Source: Pogonophryne albipinna
Lineage: Eukaryota > Chordata > Actinopteri > Perciformes > Artedidraconidae
DNA: 64,000 bases
NCBI GenBank assembly: GCA_028583405.1
Contig: CM053256.1
Span: 11,854,494 to 11,918,493 of the forward strand
Reading direction: 5' to 3'
Part shown: positions 25,660-35,996 of the stretch, one piece after another
Position numbering within the stretch: the first letter of the stretch is position 1
How the letters are laid out: every line of letters starts with the position of its first letter
Notes under the pieces: generated by a model
What the model was told of the DNA's origin: nothing
Databases searched by the model: none
The model's input: only the letters and a program-made list of their open reading frames with translations
Position numbers and translations under genes: made by a program

Positions 25660-25830
25660 TCCAAACACATACAGTACAAATGCCTGTTTTGGAGTCTTCA
25701 AAGGTGCAGTGGAAGGAATTTTGTTAAAGACAGGACAATATAAGGTGTTGTGATCATGGGGAATGAGCCTTGTACAGGGAAAGTGTGCTGGAGGCTGAAG
25801 ACGTTGACTGGGACTGATGGATTGATGAGA
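25660..25830 (-). mobile_element. Inverted partial copy of the LINE 3'UTR at 24150-24400
   Basis: The reverse complement contains CAGCCTCCAGCACACTTT, GGCTCATTCCCC, CCTGTCTTTAACAAAAT and GACTCCAAAACAGGCATTT, in the same order as the plus-strand fragment at 24150-24380. It is diverged and shortened. The two form an inverted pair within the left arm of the outer element. Confidence 0.75.
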
Positions 25831-26293
25831 CTGAAGAATCTGCAAGGAAAGAACTAGGGGCAGAGAAATTATATATTATACATATATTAAAAGACAGCAG
25901 CGTCATAAGAGGCCAACAAGAGTGACAAGGGTGCGTCACTGTGCTGAAGGAAAGTTGTGACCAGCTATCCAGGCCAGTCTCTAAAGACTTTCCAAAGTGT
26001 AACAATGCTGTTGCTGGAGTACTGATCTAGTGGATCTAGTGTTCATATCATGTGTTTACCATATCCTGTTAAAATACTCTGTCCAACATAGTCAGTATTG
26101 TGAAGAACATTTTTCTAACGCTTATTATACAGTGGGGCAAAAAAGTATTTAGTCAGCCACCAATTGTGCAAGTTCTCCCACTTAAAAAGATGAGAGAGGC
26201 CTGTAATTTTCATTCTAGGTATACCTCAACTATGAGAGACAAAATGAGAAAAAAAAAAATCCAGAAAATCACATTGTCTGATTTTTAAAGAAT

Positions 26294-27058
26294 TTATTTG
26301 CAAATTATGGTGGAAAATAAGTATTTGGTCAATAACAAAAGTTCATCTAAATACTTTGTTATATACCCTTTGTTGGCAATGACAGAGGTCAAACGTTTTC
26401 TGTAAGTCTTCACAAGATTTTCACACACTGTTGCTGGTATTTTGGCCCATTCCTCCATGCAGATCTCCTCTAGAGCAGTGATGTTTTGGGGCTGTCGCTG
26501 GGCTACACGGACTTTCAACTCCCTCCAAAGATTTTCTATGGGGTTGAGATCTGGAGACTGGCTAGGCCACTCCAGGACCTTGAAATGCTTTTACGAAGCC
26601 ACTCCTTCGTTGCCCCATTTTGGTTTCATCTGACCATATGACATTCTCCCAATCCTCTTCTGGATCATCTAAATGCTCTCTAGCAAACTTCAGACAGGCT
26701 TGGACATGTACTGGCTTAAGCAGGGGGACACGTCTGGCACTGCAGGATTTGAGTCCCTGGCGGCGTAGTGTGTTACTGATGGTAGCCTTTGTTACTTTGG
26801 TCCCAGCTCTCTGCAGGTCATTGACTAGGTCCACCCGTGTGGTTCTGGGATTGTTGCTCACTGTTCTTGTGATCATTTTGACCCCACGGGGTGAGATCTT
26901 GCGTGGAGCCCCAGATCGAGGGAGATTATCAGTGGTCTTGTATGTCTTCCATTTTCTAATAATTGCTCCCACAGTTGATTTCTTCACACCAAGCTGCTTA
27001 CCTATTGCAGATTCAGTCTTCCCAGCCTGGTGCAGGTCTACAATTTTGTTTCTGGTGT
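26294..27058 (-). pseudogene. Tc1 transposase, internal deletion, start severed
   Basis: The minus-strand frame from 27058 encodes the paired-type DNA-binding region ([20 protein letters not shown], then [13 protein letters not shown]) and reaches WSDETK, the first catalytic Asp region. The sequence then breaks into unrelated residues and resumes with the C-terminal [12 protein letters not shown]...EEWAKIP...[12 protein letters not shown] at 26518-26294. The central catalytic part is therefore deleted. The first nine codons, with the start codon (minus strand 41328), now lie 14 kb away at about 41302-41328. The enzyme cannot be functional. Confidence 0.9.
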
Positions 27059-27879
27059 CCTTTGACCAGTGGCGGAGCCAGGACATTTTCAGTGGGGTGG
27101 CCAGGATGGAACCAGTGATCATTTTGGGGTGGCATTGAAATCACTATTATATGAACATAAAAATACATCTCACTATAAAATAAGGGGTTATTTAAGGCAC
27201 CTACAACACACCTCTACATTATTTGGGATCAAGTGGTGGAATAGATCAAATAATATTCAGTATATCTAACAATTTCTTTCGTATTCCCGCAGGCAAAGTA
27301 TCAACGAAGCTTACATTATACAAATGTAATGCAATATACAGACTGTTTAGCTTATGGTGATCAGCAGCACTATGGGCTCATGGCCCTCCGGGCCGGTGGC
27401 ATTGTATTATCACTGGCCCCACCATTGTAATCACTGGCCCGGAGCATTCGTCCAAAACAAATCGACTAATAATGAAGAAAATTAACACATTTGTTGCAAT
27501 AGTAATTTATGCACTAGCTACATTACTACTTGTACTACAACATTTGAATAATCAGGTCTTCCTCATTTTCCTCAATTGTTCATATTTGGTTTATTAAAAT
27601 AATGATATTGTGGTCATTGATAAAAAATGTCTGCTATTATTATGAGTATTATTATTTGTATAATGCACTTTCTGCCTTCCTGTCATTAGGAGTTAGAAAT
27701 GTAATGGCTATGTAGCAGATTAGATTAGAACCTTCATTATCCTAAACTGCTGGGACATTTCCCTATAGATAATACCTTTATATTGTCTACTCTTCACTTA
27801 CTTGTCAGCATAGGTCGGCATTGATGTACAGAGCCGACAGAAGACCTTGTTTATATTGGCATCATATTGAGAGGTGCAG

Positions 27880-28114
27880 CCAGTGACGTGTCCTAAAACC
27901 AGGAAGTAAGCTGCTGGTTCCCTCCACAAAAAGCAATGGGATTTCTCCACAGGGTTTTGGAAAATAGCTGGAAATAAGGTCTGTGGAAAACAAACCTGTT
28001 TGATAAATGCACGTTTTGTTCAGCCGGATAATCTCCATGTCTACCCTACTTTTATAATTTTCAAATCATAAATCTAATCGATAGATTATAAAAGGGTTTT
28101 AGGACGCGTCACTG
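27880..28114. mobile_element. Small MITE with 20-bp inverted ends
   Basis: CAGTGACGTGTCCTAAAACC at 27880-27899 and its inverted copy with one mismatch at 28095-28114 bound 235 bp without a reading frame. No clear target-site duplication was seen. It could instead be an internal part of the inner hAT-like element. Confidence 0.6.
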
Positions 28115-28480
28115 CACCAGAAGCCAACTCCATCGATCAAGCTGGCTCAAACTTCCTCTCCCTCTTCTTCTCATGCTCTCTGTCACTCTCCTTTAACTCC
28201 TTCTGTGACTTTCTTTTATTTGAAGATTGTTTTTTGCACGGCGCTTGGACGGTTACCGCTGGTATTAAAAACATTTTGGCGAATGGTTAGGTGGCGCGAC
28301 AGTGTAAATGCATTTTTAATAATAACATTTTTGAATGGAACATTCTCAACATGAATGCATAAATCTAAATAAATATAACTTAAATATGTGGGAAAATACT
28401 GTGTTTGAAATGTGTAATTGAAATTAGATGCTAGCTTTTTGTTTTGATATATATATATATATATATATTTTGTATTCCAG

Positions 28481-28639
28481 TCTCCCTTCAGATATGTTAA
28501 GTGGCATGGCATTCAACACAATGCTGCTCACCTCCTTCAGTTGGGAGAAAAGCTGGTTCAGCCTTATGGGGGTACAGGGCTGCTGAGCCTAGAGATGGAT
28601 CTGTTGGTCCTGGCACCAGGAGGAGGGACAACTGATTTA
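28481..28639 (+). other. Exon-like 159-bp open segment, copy A, function unknown
   Basis: A pyrimidine-rich tract and TTCCAG precede, and GTATGA follows, an open stretch of 53 codons starting SPFRYVKWHGIQHN and ending APGGGTTDL. The same segment in copy B (35747-35911) stays open and differs by six bases in frame. I do not recognise the protein. It could be an exon captured by the transposon or a chance frame. Confidence 0.4.
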
Positions 28640-29582
28640 GTATGAATAGCTGCTAAAAATCTACCTGCATTTGTTAAATGTCAGCTAAAAGACCAGTGCA
28701 ATTAAAAACCTGTATAGATATTAACAGTACTTAATGTCAGCTTAGTAAAAAAAAACATAACAATTATTATTTACAATGGACTAAGCTTATCTAACAGACA
28801 TAATTCCACCACTCATGGACCACACCCACCTTTTCTTTTGAAAAACTGGGTGTCGCCCTTTAGTCCCTCTCTCTTGTTTTTCTCTCCTTTCTTTTCTCTT
28901 TTGAAAGCCTGACTTTGTAAGTCGTTGACACATGGTATACAGGGTTTCCCACACATAGACTATACTTGGGCGGGCCGCCCAGGTATATTAACGGCCGCCC
29001 AAGTATATTTCGCGACCCATTTAGATTTTTTCTTAATAATAATATATATATATATATATATATTTGTTTTCGTCTGTGACCACGACACCATCTGCGATCG
29101 ATTAACTTGTGGACAATGATCCCTCGCTCTACGCCTCCTGTACCCAGTCCCGGACTGGCCATCGGGAGGACCGGGGGGTTTCCTGATGGCCTGGCCTGTT
29201 AAGTGGCCTGCCTCACACAGGGTGACTGGCTGTCTACATGATGTGGCCTCCCGACATGGCCACAGTCATACAGATCATAAATCAAAGCCGTTGATTGGTC
29301 TCTGTGTGTCATTCAAGCTCGGGATAACCTCAGCTCAGGTGAGGTAAAGGACTCTCTGAGTGTTTAGATAGTTAACTTAGTCTAAGTTCTCTGTGGGTCT
29401 CAAACGGTGTGGTCACCATTTATGTAAACACATATTTCCATTTGAGAGGGTAGTGATTAGTAAAATATGCATGAATAAAAAGTTAACTAGGTGAAAAAAG
29501 GTAAGATACACTTTTAAAACTTGTTGAGAGCTAAAACTAGTCTTTGCTGCTGCCTCAAAGAGGAGCAGGGGAGACAGGAGGG

Positions 29583-30086
29583 TGTTATGGTTATCTGAGA
29601 GGACCCAAACGCAGGACACGGCAGTGTGGTTACAAAGGTTTTATTTGGAGGAGAAGGAGCGTGGAGAGTAATCCGGCTGGAGAGTATCCACTGGAGAGTA
29701 ATCCACTGGAGAGTAATCCACCGGAGAGTAATCCACTGGAGAGTAATCCACTGGAGAGTAATCCACTGGAGAGTAATCCTGGAGCACAAGAAGAACAGGT
29801 AAGAATAATATTCAGGTGTAGCGGAAATCGTAACTATTTCTAGGAAGGCTGAGAAGGCTGAGAGTTTTACCACTGGGGTTTAACAACGATCTGGCGCTGA
29901 CAGGTTGTGGAGCCTCTGCTGATATGCCATTTGTAATGGTTGATGGAAATCAGGTGTGTCGCAGAGGAGGGTGCTCAACTGATTGCAGCAGGTGGAGATT
30001 TGAGCCGGGAGCCAGGAACCACGCTCACACAGACAGGAAAGGGAAAACACACACAAGGGAGGTGGCTGGAGAATACAACCACCACA
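29583..30086 (-). repeat. 3' LTR of the chromovirus (504 bp)
   Basis: On the plus strand it begins TGTTATGG and ends ACCACA. It contains a 15-bp tandem repeat (GAGTAATCCACTGGA and variants, about 29681-29780) with one unit fewer than the other LTR. Confidence 0.95.
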
Positions 30087-30100
30087 GTACCCCCCCCTTA
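30087..30100 (-). other. Polypurine tract
   Basis: On the minus strand this reads TAAGGGGGGGGTAC, directly before the 3' LTR. That is the expected position of the primer for plus-strand DNA synthesis. Confidence 0.85.
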
Positions 30101-33100
30101 AGGGACGCCTCCGGGCGGTCTACCAGGTCTACCAGGTCTTCCAGGGTTATCCCGGTGGAAGTCCCGTATCAGAGATGCGCCCACGATGTCTCGCCGGGGA
30201 ACCCAACACCTCTCCTCTAGACCATAGCCCTCCCAATCCACCAGATATTGGAATCCCCTTCCACGGCGACGAACGTCCAACAATCGCCTGACGGTGTAGG
30301 TTGGGTGATTATTAATGATGCGGGGGGGTGGGGGAACACTCACTGGAGGAGACAAAGGACTGCTGGCTACAGGTTTCAACAGAGAGACATGAAATGTCGG
30401 ATGAACCTTCATGTGTGAGGGAAGTTTGAGTTTGACTGCAGATGGATTAATAATGGAGTCGATGATGAAGGGGCCGACATACCGTGGAGTAAGTTTTTTT
30501 GACTCTGTCTTGAGTGGGAGATCTTTGGAAGAAAGCCAAACACTCTGACCTGGTAAGTAGTTGGGGGCCGGGGTCCTGTGGCGGTCTGCGATGAGGCGGT
30601 TGCGGGCAGCGGAGCGGAGCAGGGCTGCTCGGGTGTCACTCCACACCTTACGACAGCGACGAAGGTGGGCCTGAACGGAGGGAACAGCAACTTCCTCTTC
30701 CTGGGCTGGAAACAGAGGTGGTTGGAAACCCATGGCACAATGAAAAGGTGAAATACCTGTGGCTGCACTTGGCAGGGAGTTGTGGGCATACTCGATCCAT
30801 GGCAGATGTGGGGCCCATGACGAAGGGTTCCTGAAAGCCACACAACGAAGAGCCGACCCCAGATCCTGGTTGGCCCGTTCCGTTTGCCCGTTCGTCTGAG
30901 GATGATAGCCAGATGACAGGCTCACCGATGCTCCCAGAGCCTGACAGAAGGCCTTCCAAACGTGGGAAATGAACTGGGGGCCCCGGTCAGAGACGATGTC
31001 GGTGGGGATCCCATGAAGTCGAACTACATGGTTGACCAGAAGATCTGCAGTCTCTCGGGCAGTGGGAAGCTTGGAAAGAGCCACAAAGTGTACCATCTTT
31101 GAGAATCTGTCCACAATAGTTAGGATGATGGTATTTCCTTGTGAAAGTGGAAGTCCAGTAACAAAATCCAATGCCACATGCGACCAAGGGCGACTAGGTA
31201 CCGGCAGTGGGCGAAGCAGGCCAGAGGGAGGCTGGTGGGAGGACTTGGCGCGGGCACACACTGTACAGGCAGCAACAAAGGCCCTGGTGTCCTGAGCCAT
31301 GGAAGGCCACCAGAACCGTTGTTTGAGAATGAACAGTGTGCGATGGGCACCAGGATGACATGAGAAACGAGAGGCGTGTGCCCACTGCAGGACCTTGGAG
31401 CGAACAGGGGTAGGCACAAAAAGACTATTAGCTGGGCAGTTACCTGGGTTAGGCTGCGTTCGCTGGGCCTCCCTGACCAATGACTCAATCTCCAAGGTAA
31501 CAGCCCCCACCACGCAGGAGGCAGGCAGGATAGTGTCTGGACTGGCAGCTGGTCCATCGGAAGCGAACTGGCGAGAGAGGGCGTCAGGCTTGAGGTTCCG
31601 TGACCCTGGACGGTAGGTGAGGGTGAATGAGAAGCGGCCGAAATACAGGGCCCATCGAGCCTGACGGGAGTTAAGGCGCTTGGCAGATTGGATGTACGCC
31701 AGGTTCTTGTGGTCCGTCCATACAATAAAAGGGAGTTCAGCTCCCTCCAGCCAGTGCCTCCACTCCTCTAGGGCAAGTTTGACAGCCAGCAGCTCTCTGT
31801 TACCCACGTCATAGTTCTTCTCAGCTGGGGTGAGGCGGCGAGAGAAAAATGCACAAGGATGCAATTTTTGGTCTCGTTCCGAGCGCTGGGAAAGAACTGC
31901 TCCTACCCCGGTGTTGGAGGCATCGACCTCCACAACGAACTGGCGAGAGGAATCAGGGTGGATGAGCACAGGGGCAGTGGTGAAGAGTCTCTTTAGCTCT
32001 GAAAAGGCTGCATCGCACTCTGGGGTCCAGGAAAAGCCAGTTGTGGGGGAAGTGAGTCTGGTTAAAGGACCCGCCACTCTGCTGTAGTCCCTGATGAAGC
32101 GCCGATAGAAATTGGCGAAACCAAGAAACTGTTGAAGCAGTTTGACTGAGGTTGGTTTGGGCCACCCCGCCACCGCTTGGATCTTCTCAGGGTCGGACCT
32201 AAGCTTTCCTTCCTCAACGATGTAGCCCAGGAATGAGACTGTGTTTACATGGAATTCGCATTTCTCCGCCTTTACAAAGAGTCTGTTCTCCAGGAGTCTC
32301 TGCAGCACCTGCCTGACATGGATAATGTGCTCCTCCTTTTTACGAGAGAATATGAGGATGTCATCCAGGTAGACAAAGACTGACCGGTTGAGGAGGTCAC
32401 GTAGCACATCGTTCACCATCGACTGAAAGACTGCAGGGGCATTCGTCAGTCCAAAAGGCATCACCAGATACTCGAAGTGACCGAGTGGTGTGTTAAAGGC
32501 CGTCTTCCACTCGTCCCCTTCTCGGATTCTGACGAGGTGGTAGGCATTGCGGAGGTCCAGTTTGGAAAAAATTGTGGCTTCCTGGAGGGGTTCAAAGGCG
32601 GAGTTAATGAGGGGTAGTGGGTATTTGTTTTTTACAGTAATGGCATTGAGACCCCTGTAATCAATGCAGGGCCGCAGTGAGCGGTCCTTCTTGGAGACGA
32701 AGAAAAACCCAGCACCGACCGGGGAGGATGGATGGCCGAATGACACCGGCAGCCAGGGAGTCATGGATGTAATTCTCCATGGATTTTCTCTCAGGGCGAG
32801 ACAGGTTGAACAGACGTGAGGAAGGCAGAGGGGCCCCGGGAAGGAGGTCAATGGGACAGTCGTAGGGTCGATGAGGAGGAAGAGAAAGAGCTCGCTGTTT
32901 ACTGAACACCTCTCCTAGGTGATGATATTCAGTGGGAACAGATGACAGGTCAGGCGGCTCGATCTTGAGTGGTGGAGAGGCGGCCTCTGGCTGGCGGTAG
33001 GGCAGACTGCAGGCATGAGGATAAGCAAAAAGAACTCCAACTAATGATCTTGCCAGTTACCCAATCAATCTGGGGTTGTGTGTTCTTAACCAGGGATGGC

Positions 33101-33431
33101 CCAACACTATGGGGGCCTGAGGTGAGAAAATTAGGTGAAACTGAATAAACTCACGATGGTTTCCAGACAGAATGAGGTTTACTGGCTTGGTGCGGTGAGT
33201 GACTTGGGCCAGGAATTTTCCATTTAGAGCATTAGCACTAAGAGGTGAATCTAACACTTCGCAGGAAATTCCTGCCTGAGCTGCAATGTCAATGTCCAAA
33301 AAATTCTCATCCGCCCCCGAGTCCACTAAGGCGAGCAGGGGTAGGGACTGTTGGTTGCAGCAAAGCATGGCTTCTAGCTGCGTTCTGGGTCGGGGGTTGA
33401 GAGAGGAGGAAGGGCTCGCCAGAATCCCCAC
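30098..33431 (-). pseudogene. Chromovirus pol: protease, RT, RNase H, integrase, chromodomain; frameshifted
   Basis: The protease segment (33431-33057) carries the LVDSGADENF active site. Reverse transcriptase follows, with CIDYRGLN, the YLDD catalytic box and the FLGY motif. RNase H comes next ([17 protein letters not shown]). Integrase has an HHCC zinc region and a DDE core ([22 protein letters not shown]). A C-terminal chromodomain (YLVDWEGYG) ends the frame near 30098. Breaks are visible: the protease frame hits a stop near 33057 where a shifted frame continues the expected sequence, and another frame change lies near 32730, upstream of the RT core. From about 32720 to 30098 the frame is intact, about 870 codons. 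Confidence 0.92.
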
Positions 33432-33433
33432 AG

Positions 33434-34465
33434 CTACTGACGAGCCTGACCTTTTGGCAGACTAGGACAGGAGGAAACGAGATGACTGGTTTGGCTGCAA
33501 TAAACACATTCCCCAGCGTGGATCCTTCTAGCACGCTCAGATGGTGAGAGGCGGGCCCTTCCCACTTGCATGGGGTCATCTCCATGGGATGAGACTGAGT
33601 AAGGAGTCGGGAAAGATCGGGGGATTGGGGTAGTGGCAGTGCCAATTTGGGGATCAAGTGAGAAGTCGCTGGGATTGGAGTGACGGCTAGTCCTATCCCT
33701 ACGTCTCTCTCTGAGGCGATTATCAATCTTAATGGCTGTGGCAATTAAATTATCCAAGCTACCTGGATCATCCCTAGCCGCTAGCTCGTCTTTAATTGCT
33801 TCGTTCAGCCCCTGAAGAAAAGCATCCTGTAGTGACTCGTTATTCCAGCGTGAGTCGGAAGCCACTGTTCTAAACTCGACTGAAAATTCGGCTACACTAC
33901 GGGAGCCCTGCCGGAGAGAAAGAAGGCGCCTAGCAGCGTCCCTCCCCCGTACCGGGTGATCAAAAACTTTTTTCATTTCGGAAATGAAAGTATCATATGA
34001 CCAGCAAATTTGTGGCTGGCTCTCCCTAACAGCTGTAGCCCAATCTAAAGCCCTCCCCCTCAACAGACTCATTACATATGCTACCCTAGCCCCATCTGTG
34101 TGATAAGTACTAGGCTGCTGCTCAAAAACTAACGTACACTGGAACAAAAAGGCTCTACAAATACCCAAATCTCCAGCGTATCGCTCAGGTGTGGGAATGA
34201 CAGCCTCTCGTAGCTGATGGAGGAATGCGGCAGGAGGGGGGGGAGGGGCTGTCGGCTGTGCCGCGGGCTGCGGAGGAAAAGCCTGTGAGGTGAGCAGTTC
34301 TACCTGCGTGCCGATCCTTTGCACATTAACGGAGAGATTCCGGAGAGTCTCCATTGCCTCACGGAGAACTGTATCATGATGCCCCACGAGAGCGCCTTGA
34401 CTGGCCAGGGCTTGGCAGAGTTCGTCCGTAGTTTTGGCCTGGTAGCCGGTGTCCGCTGGGTCCAT
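33434..34465 (-). CDS. Chromovirus gag, intact frame, 343 residues
   Basis: The structural protein has a coiled N-terminal part, a capsid-like region (GDLGICRAFLFQCTLVFE, later FSVEFRTVAS and DAFLQGLNEAIKDELA) and a C-terminal CCHC zinc knuckle, CVYCSQTSHLVSSC. The start codon lies only 16 bases from the LTR end, leaving almost no leader outside the primer site. Pol lies in the -1 frame relative to gag. The -1 frame is closed by a TAG at 33462-33464 and gag ends at 33434-33436, so any frameshift must occur within about 25 nt. Confidence 0.9.
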   Translation of the reverse strand: MDPADTGYQAKTTDELCQALASQGALVGHHDTVLREAMETLRNLSVNVQRIGTQVELLTSQAFPPQPAAQPTAPPPPPAAFLHQLREAVIPTPERYAGDLGICRAFLFQCTLVFEQQPSTYHTDGARVAYVMSLLRGRALDWATAVRESQPQICWSYDTFISEMKKVFDHPVRGRDAARRLLSLRQGSRSVAEFSVEFRTVASDSRWNNESLQDAFLQGLNEAIKDELAARDDPGSLDNLIATAIKIDNRLRERRRDRTSRHSNPSDFSLDPQIGTATTPIPRSFPTPYSVSSHGDDPMQVGRARLSPSERARRIHAGECVYCSQTSHLVSSCPSLPKGQARQ

Positions 34466-34469
34466 ACTG

Positions 34470-34480
34470 GCCAGATCGTT
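34470..34480 (-). other. Primer-binding site complementary to the element's own leader (self-priming)
   Basis: On the minus strand AACGATCTGGC sits one base inside the 5' LTR. Its exact complement GCCAGATCGTT occurs in the minus strand of the same LTR at 34799-34809. No TGG-type start of a tRNA-complementary site is evident at this position. Eleven pairing bases adjacent to the LTR are what is known for Tf1 self-priming. Confidence 0.75.
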
Positions 34481-34481
34481 C

Positions 34482-35000
34482 TGTTATGGTTATCTGAGAG
34501 GACCCAAACGCAGGACACGGCAGTGTGGTTACAAAGGTTTTATTTGGAGGAGAAGGAGCGTGGAGAGTAATCCGGCTGGAGAGTATCCACTGGAGAGTAA
34601 TCCACTGGAGAGTAATCCACCGGAGAGTAATCCACCGGAGAGTAATCCACTGGAGAGTAATCCACTGGAGAGTAATCCACTGGAGAGTAGTCCTGGAGCA
34701 CAAGAAGAACAGGTAAGAATAATATTCAGGTGTAGCGGAAATCGTAACTATTTCTAGGAAGGCTGAGAAGGCTGAGAGTTTTACCACTGGGGTTTAACAA
34801 CGATCTGGCGCTGACAGGTTGTGGAGCCTCTGCTGATATGCCATTTGTAATGGTTGATGGAAATCAGGTGTGTCGCAGAGGAGGGTGCTCAACTGATTGC
34901 AGCAGGTGGAGATTTGAGCCGGGAGCCAGGAACCACGCCCACACAGACAGGAAAGGGAAAACACACACAAGGGAGGTGGCTGGAGAATACAACCACCACA
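34482..35000 (-). repeat. 5' LTR of the chromovirus (519 bp)
   Basis: It is the same sequence as the 3' LTR except for one extra 15-bp unit, A to G in the last unit (GAGTAGTCC), and T to C at ACGCCCAC. A polyadenylation signal (minus-strand AATAAA, 34538-34543) lies downstream of the proposed transcript start near 34809, so the repeated R region would include the 15-bp tandem repeats. Confidence 0.95.
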
Positions 35001-35746
35001 GAGGGAGACAGGAGAGGCTGGTTCAGGAGCACAGACACACTTACAACTATAAATGAACCAAAAATAAATAAACAAGTTTCAGTGTTTTTTTCATATTGGA
35101 AATGGTATGTTATTGGTTATGGCCATGATTTTATGATTATTGAAATGTATACAGTTCTGTTTCATATAGGTGTTTCCATAGATCTAGTCTCTTTATTTTC
35201 CCCTCAAAATGCACCAGATTGATGCATTTAACTCCAACATTTAAAAAAAAATCTTACCGGGGGAGCATGCCCTCGGACCCCCCTGGACGATTTGAGGTCC
35301 ACCCCCACTTTAAATCACATTGATAGGTTCCTAAATACATTTACCATTTTTTTTAAAATAGTAACCCATGTCCATATGTTTATTTGTGGGTAGTAGATTT
35401 AAACTATAGGGCTATCACTATGGGTCCTGCCTGTATCTGTTCGCTCTGCCATGGCGTGAAGGGTCTGCTAACAAGCGACCAACAGAAAGGTTAATGTTGT
35501 TGCACGTCACGTCACCTCACTATTTGATATAAGACTAACATTCCTGACAATAGATCTCAATAGTCATCTTTTATGGTGTAAATGCATTTTTAATAATAAC
35601 ATTTTTGAATGGAACATTCTCAACATGAATGCATAAATCCAAATAAATATAACTTAAATATGTGGGAAAATACTGTGTTTGAAATGTGTAATTGAAATTA
35701 GATGCTAGCTTTTTGTTTTGATATGTATATATATTTTGTATTCCAG

Positions 35747-35911
35747 TCTCCCTTCAGATATGTTAAGTGGCATGGCATTCAACACAATGCTGCTCACCTC
35801 CTTCAGTTGGGAGAAAAGCTGGTTCAGGTTCAGCCTTATGGGGGTACAGGGCTGCTGAGCCTAGAGATGGATCTGTTGGTCCTGGCACCAGGGGGAGGGA
35901 CAACTGATTTA
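35747..35911 (+). other. Exon-like 165-bp open segment, copy B
   Basis: This is the counterpart of 28481-28639, with the same acceptor- and donor-like borders. It is open for 55 codons, with a GTTCAG hexamer repeated once more (adds Val-Gln). Confidence 0.4.
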
Positions 35912-35996
35912 GTATGAATAGCTGCTAATAGTCTACCTGTATTTGTTAAATGTCAGCTAAAAGAGCAGTGCAATTAAAAACCTGTATAGATATTAA

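Larger units (their letters stand above)
29583..35000 (-). mobile_element. Ty3/gypsy chromovirus of the Tf1/sushi type
   Basis: This LTR retrotransposon reads on the minus strand: 5' LTR 34482-35000, primer site, gag, protease, reverse transcriptase, RNase H, integrase with chromodomain, polypurine tract, 3' LTR 29583-30086. A 5-bp GAGGG flanks it (29578-29582 and 35001-35005), and copy B of the surrounding duplication keeps the empty site. The two LTRs differ by about two substitutions and one 15-bp unit, so the insertion is recent. Frameshifts in pol (below) suggest this copy is not autonomous. No envelope gene is present. Confidence 0.95.
28302..35514 (+). repeat. 1.79-kb tandem duplication, copy A (interrupted by gypsy)
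   Basis: The unit starts GTGTAAATGCATTTTTAATA and ends TTGTTGCACGTCACGTCA. With the gypsy insertion and one duplicated target site (29583-35005) removed, copy A is about 1790 bp and aligns end to end with copy B at 35576-40964. A 61-bp spacer (35515-35575) separates the copies. Copy A lacks the LINE found in copy B. Near 28960 both copies hold a GC-rich hairpin-like stretch (TTGGGCGG...CCGCCCA). Confidence 0.93.

Noticed and set aside
27059..27070. Reading the inner junction as simple Tc1 decay
   Set aside because: The exact CCTTTGAC on both sides and the matching CAGTGGCGGAGC ends are explained by a hAT insertion, not by random decay.
26620..27138. 172-codon plus-strand frame
   Set aside because: It is antisense to the Tc1 transposase remnant and crosses the hAT junction.
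29681..29780. Regular 15-bp repeats resembling a CRISPR array
   Set aside because: The units are contiguous, with no spacers, and lie in an LTR of a eukaryotic retrotransposon. They are a simple tandem repeat.
30409..32165. Alternative frames overlapping the chromovirus pol (30409-30843, 31120-31725, 31953-32165 and others)
   Set aside because: They are out-of-frame shadows. The 917-codon frame with RT, RNase H, integrase and chromodomain motifs explains the region.
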